Source of the DNA: Candidatus Bathyarchaeota archaeon
GTDB lineage: Archaea; Thermoproteota; Bathyarchaeia; 40CM-2-53-6
NCBI GenBank assembly: GCA_005882905.1
Contig: VBBG01000182.1
Coordinates: 1-8,318, forward strand
DNA length: 8,318 bases
Direction of reading: 5' to 3'
In this document: one piece after another, positions 6,765-8,318 of the stretch
How positions within the stretch are numbered: the first letter of the stretch is position 1
How the letters are laid out: every line of letters begins with the position of its first letter
Notes under the pieces: generated by a model
Databases searched by the model: none
What the model saw: the letters and a program-made list of their open reading frames with translations, nothing else
What the model was told of the DNA's origin: nothing
Position numbers and translations under genes: made by a program

Positions 6765-6904
6765 ATGCTGGGCAAGAGGATACTGTTACCATTAGACAAC
6801 CACTAAGAATACGTCGACATTCGTGTCTCGATGCACCTCCTCGTTCGATCCGGCGTAGCTTGACTGCAGACCTGAATCCCGTTCCCTACAACGCAGGGTA
6901 ACAT
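6749..6904. repeat. 11-bp inverted repeat bracketing the divergent intergenic region
   Basis: ATGTTACCCTG at 6749-6759 is the exact reverse complement of CAGGGTAACAT at 6894-6904. The two copies point outward toward the two divergent genes: the minus-strand copy ends at a candidate ATG (6748-6750) of the VIT1-like gene, and the plus-strand copy lies 43 bases before the favoured pilin-like start. The core TGTTACC occurs a third time at 6784-6790. The symmetric placement suggests a shared promoter or operator element, but no regulator is known. Confidence 0.4.
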
Positions 6905-6937
6905 TCTCCCTTTGGCTCACCAAGCAGTTCATTACTT

Positions 6938-6942
6938 AGGAA
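6938..6942 (+). promoter_or_regulatory. Ribosome binding site supporting the GTG start at 6948
   Basis: AGGAA ends five bases before the GTG at 6948. No comparable purine run precedes the alternative TTG at 6912. This spacing, together with the short basic signal peptide that results, favours GTG as the start of the pilin-like gene. Confidence 0.45.
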
Positions 6943-6947
6943 TCATT

Positions 6948-8219
6948 GTGCGACGCTCTCTGAGACGCTCGAGGAGAGGCTTCAGCACTATCATCGCAGA
7001 AGTCATGATGGTGCTCATAGTGATAATTATGTCGGCGATCGTTTTCATCTGGGTGACGCCAACCTTTCAGTCCAACACCGGCCAGGACAACTCTGGCGCC
7101 GCGTACGCGGAGAAGTTTTCGACAATATGGGGTAACTTTGCGACTTTCGCCCCGTCAATTCCAGAGACCGTTTACACTTGCACCGCTCTTTCTTACGCCA
7201 ATATTCCATCGGGCATGTGCCCCCTCTCGAATCCAATAGTGACATGCACTACGTCGATAACATCCCCAACCACCTCGAACATCCTTGTCCCCGTCAATGG
7301 CGTTTGTCTGATCACAGCATCTGTTGGGAACGTCTTTGCGTCGGCGGGTTCCAACGTGACGGTTGCCGGAGCGACTATCAACGGTCTGATCGGCAACTAC
7401 TCAGCCAGTGTGACCCTAAGGAACGTCCAAGTCGTCACCTGGATTGGCCTGACCAATGTTCAGACGGTAAACATCTCAGGAAGTTCCTTGAACACATCGG
7501 GAATCACGAATGTGTGCGTCGACCTATGCAATAGCGCGCTCTATGAGGGTGGCCGAGGCATCTTTACCTTCGTAAACAATACCGTCACCGGACAGGTTGA
7601 GTCAGAAGTCAGCCACCAGGCAACCGTTACAGGAAACACGATCAGCGGGCGACTAGAAGTAGAGAGCGCCGATTTCGGCCAGATAACGAACAACAAGATT
7701 GGAATGCTTGATCTGGACCAGAACGGCATCCTGGTTGTCTCTGGGAATACCATATACGGAAACTTCTCCGAGACGCCCGGAATAGGTGTCCTCTACGGAA
7801 CCAATCGCTGGTGCGCTACCGGAAACAACGTATTCGTCTCTGGCAGTCATAACGAACAGCTCTGCATTGGAAACATCGAGATAGACATCGCAAACACCGG
7901 TTCCATACCGGTCAACCTTGTCGCGGTTTATGTGAGTAACAATCCCGTTGCTGGGCCGATCGCGTGGAAGCTTCTCTCGGGAGGTCCTGCCCACAATTCA
8001 TTGCCGATTACCATCCCTGTGGGACAGAGTGTCAACGTTACGATGCAATGGACTCCTCCGCAAACATCGTTTGCTATGCCCTGGACGGGCCTCTACTTCG
8101 TCTTTGTCTCGTCGCACATTAACTTTGTAGACGGGTATCTGTATTTTGGACACAACCCAGCGCTCACGATAACCAGCCAATCGCGTCCGGAGAACAGGAT
8201 CTGTCCTCCCTGCTACTGA
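6948..8219 (+). CDS. Secreted pilin-like protein with beta-helix and C-terminal beta-sandwich
   Basis: From the GTG at 6948 this is 423 residues. The N-terminus is an archaeal class III (type IV pilin/archaellin) signal: a basic stretch (RRSLRRSRRG), a predicted prepilin-peptidase cut after Gly11, then the hydrophobic helix FSTIIAEVMMVLIVIIMS running to Trp35. The mature protein would be assembled into, or anchored by, a membrane-based pilus-like machine. Residues about 120-300 look like a right-handed parallel beta-helix: the turns NNTVTG, GNTISG, NNKIG and GNTIYG place asparagines at 211, 230, 249 and 267, an 18-19-residue ladder. From about 306 to 415 a beta-sandwich-like region follows (IEIDIANTGSIPVNLVAVYV, then IPVGQSVNVTMQW), of the kind found in archaeal surface proteins. 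Ten cysteines (78, 91, 100, 120, 190, 194, 289, 306, 419, 422) and a terminal CPPCY suggest disulfides. An in-frame TTG at 6912 would add 12 residues. The pilin N-terminus is confident; the function (adhesin, minor pilin or surface sensor) is not known. Confidence 0.85.
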   Translation: MRRSLRRSRRGFSTIIAEVMMVLIVIIMSAIVFIWVTPTFQSNTGQDNSGAAYAEKFSTIWGNFATFAPSIPETVYTCTALSYANIPSGMCPLSNPIVTCTTSITSPTTSNILVPVNGVCLITASVGNVFASAGSNVTVAGATINGLIGNYSASVTLRNVQVVTWIGLTNVQTVNISGSSLNTSGITNVCVDLCNSALYEGGRGIFTFVNNTVTGQVESEVSHQATVTGNTISGRLEVESADFGQITNNKIGMLDLDQNGILVVSGNTIYGNFSETPGIGVLYGTNRWCATGNNVFVSGSHNEQLCIGNIEIDIANTGSIPVNLVAVYVSNNPVAGPIAWKLLSGGPAHNSLPITIPVGQSVNVTMQWTPPQTSFAMPWTGLYFVFVSSHINFVDGYLYFGHNPALTITSQSRPENRICPPCY

Positions 8220-8259
8220 ATCTGAGAATCTATCTCGTTCAGCCTCCGTGTCAATTAGA

Positions 8260-8301
8260 GATTCCCATAGGCGTAGGTATCTTCTGAGAGACTAGGGAAT
8301 C
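8260..8301 (+). terminator. Possible hairpin terminator after the pilin-like gene
   Basis: GATTCCC-A-TAG at 8260-8270 can pair with CTAGGGAATC at 8292-8301, giving a 10-bp stem with one bulged A (8267) and a 21-base loop. A TTTT run follows at 8308-8311. It starts 40 bases after the stop codon. Archaeal termination relies mainly on T-runs, so this is only a candidate; it might equally be a structured RNA or a binding site. Confidence 0.25.
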
Positions 8302-8318
8302 CAGCAGTTTTAGCTAAG

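Noticed and set aside
7653..7994. Minus-strand frame opposite the beta-helix region
   Set aside because: The plus-strand protein has a clear repeat pattern and signal peptide here; the antisense frame has none.
1..8318. CRISPR array, insertion sequence or phage genes
   Set aside because: No regularly spaced direct repeats, transposase or integrase motifs, or terminal repeats are visible; most of the window is housekeeping genes in normal order.

Overview
The window looks like a chromosomal segment of an archaeon, most likely from the Thermoproteota/TACK side (Nitrososphaeria- or Bathyarchaeia-like); this lineage call is inferred, not proven. The reasons are a pilin-like protein with an archaeal class III signal peptide, a two-gene carAB pair whose motifs read like the eukaryotic CAD enzyme, an archaeal-style TrmJ rRNA/tRNA methyltransferase, a GYD-domain protein, several GTG/TTG starts and no obvious sigma70-type promoters.

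Layout, left to right. (1) Positions 1-301, minus strand: a small GYD-domain gene, cut by the window edge and carrying an apparent one-base frameshift near its last visible codons. (2) 302-502: no gene recognised. (3) 503-799, plus strand: a 98-residue orphan protein ending in a CPGC motif. (4) 800-925: a non-coding leader for the car genes. (5) 926-5343, plus strand: carA and carB, translationally coupled through an ATGA overlap and encoding both subunits of glutamine-hydrolysing carbamoyl-phosphate synthase, which feeds pyrimidine and arginine synthesis. (6) 5321-6082, minus strand: a TrmJ-like 2'-O-methyltransferase convergent with carB, the two 3' ends overlapping by 23 bp. (7) 6141-6751, minus strand: a VIT1/CCC1-like metal transporter split over two frames, just upstream of trmJ and possibly co-transcribed with it. 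(8) About 6752-6947: a divergent intergenic region containing an 11-bp inverted repeat and three copies of GGTAACA/TGTTACC. (9) 6948-8219, plus strand: a secreted pilin-like protein joining an archaeal type IV pilin N-terminus to a right-handed beta-helix and a C-terminal beta-sandwich, with ten cysteines. (10) 8220-8318: a short tail with a 10-bp stem that may act in termination.

The housekeeping core (carAB, trmJ) is intact, while both small accessory genes on the minus strand (GYD, VIT1-like) carry single-base lesions. The parts most worth following up are the beta-helix pilin with its divergent, symmetric regulatory region, and whether the frameshifts are real or sequencing errors.
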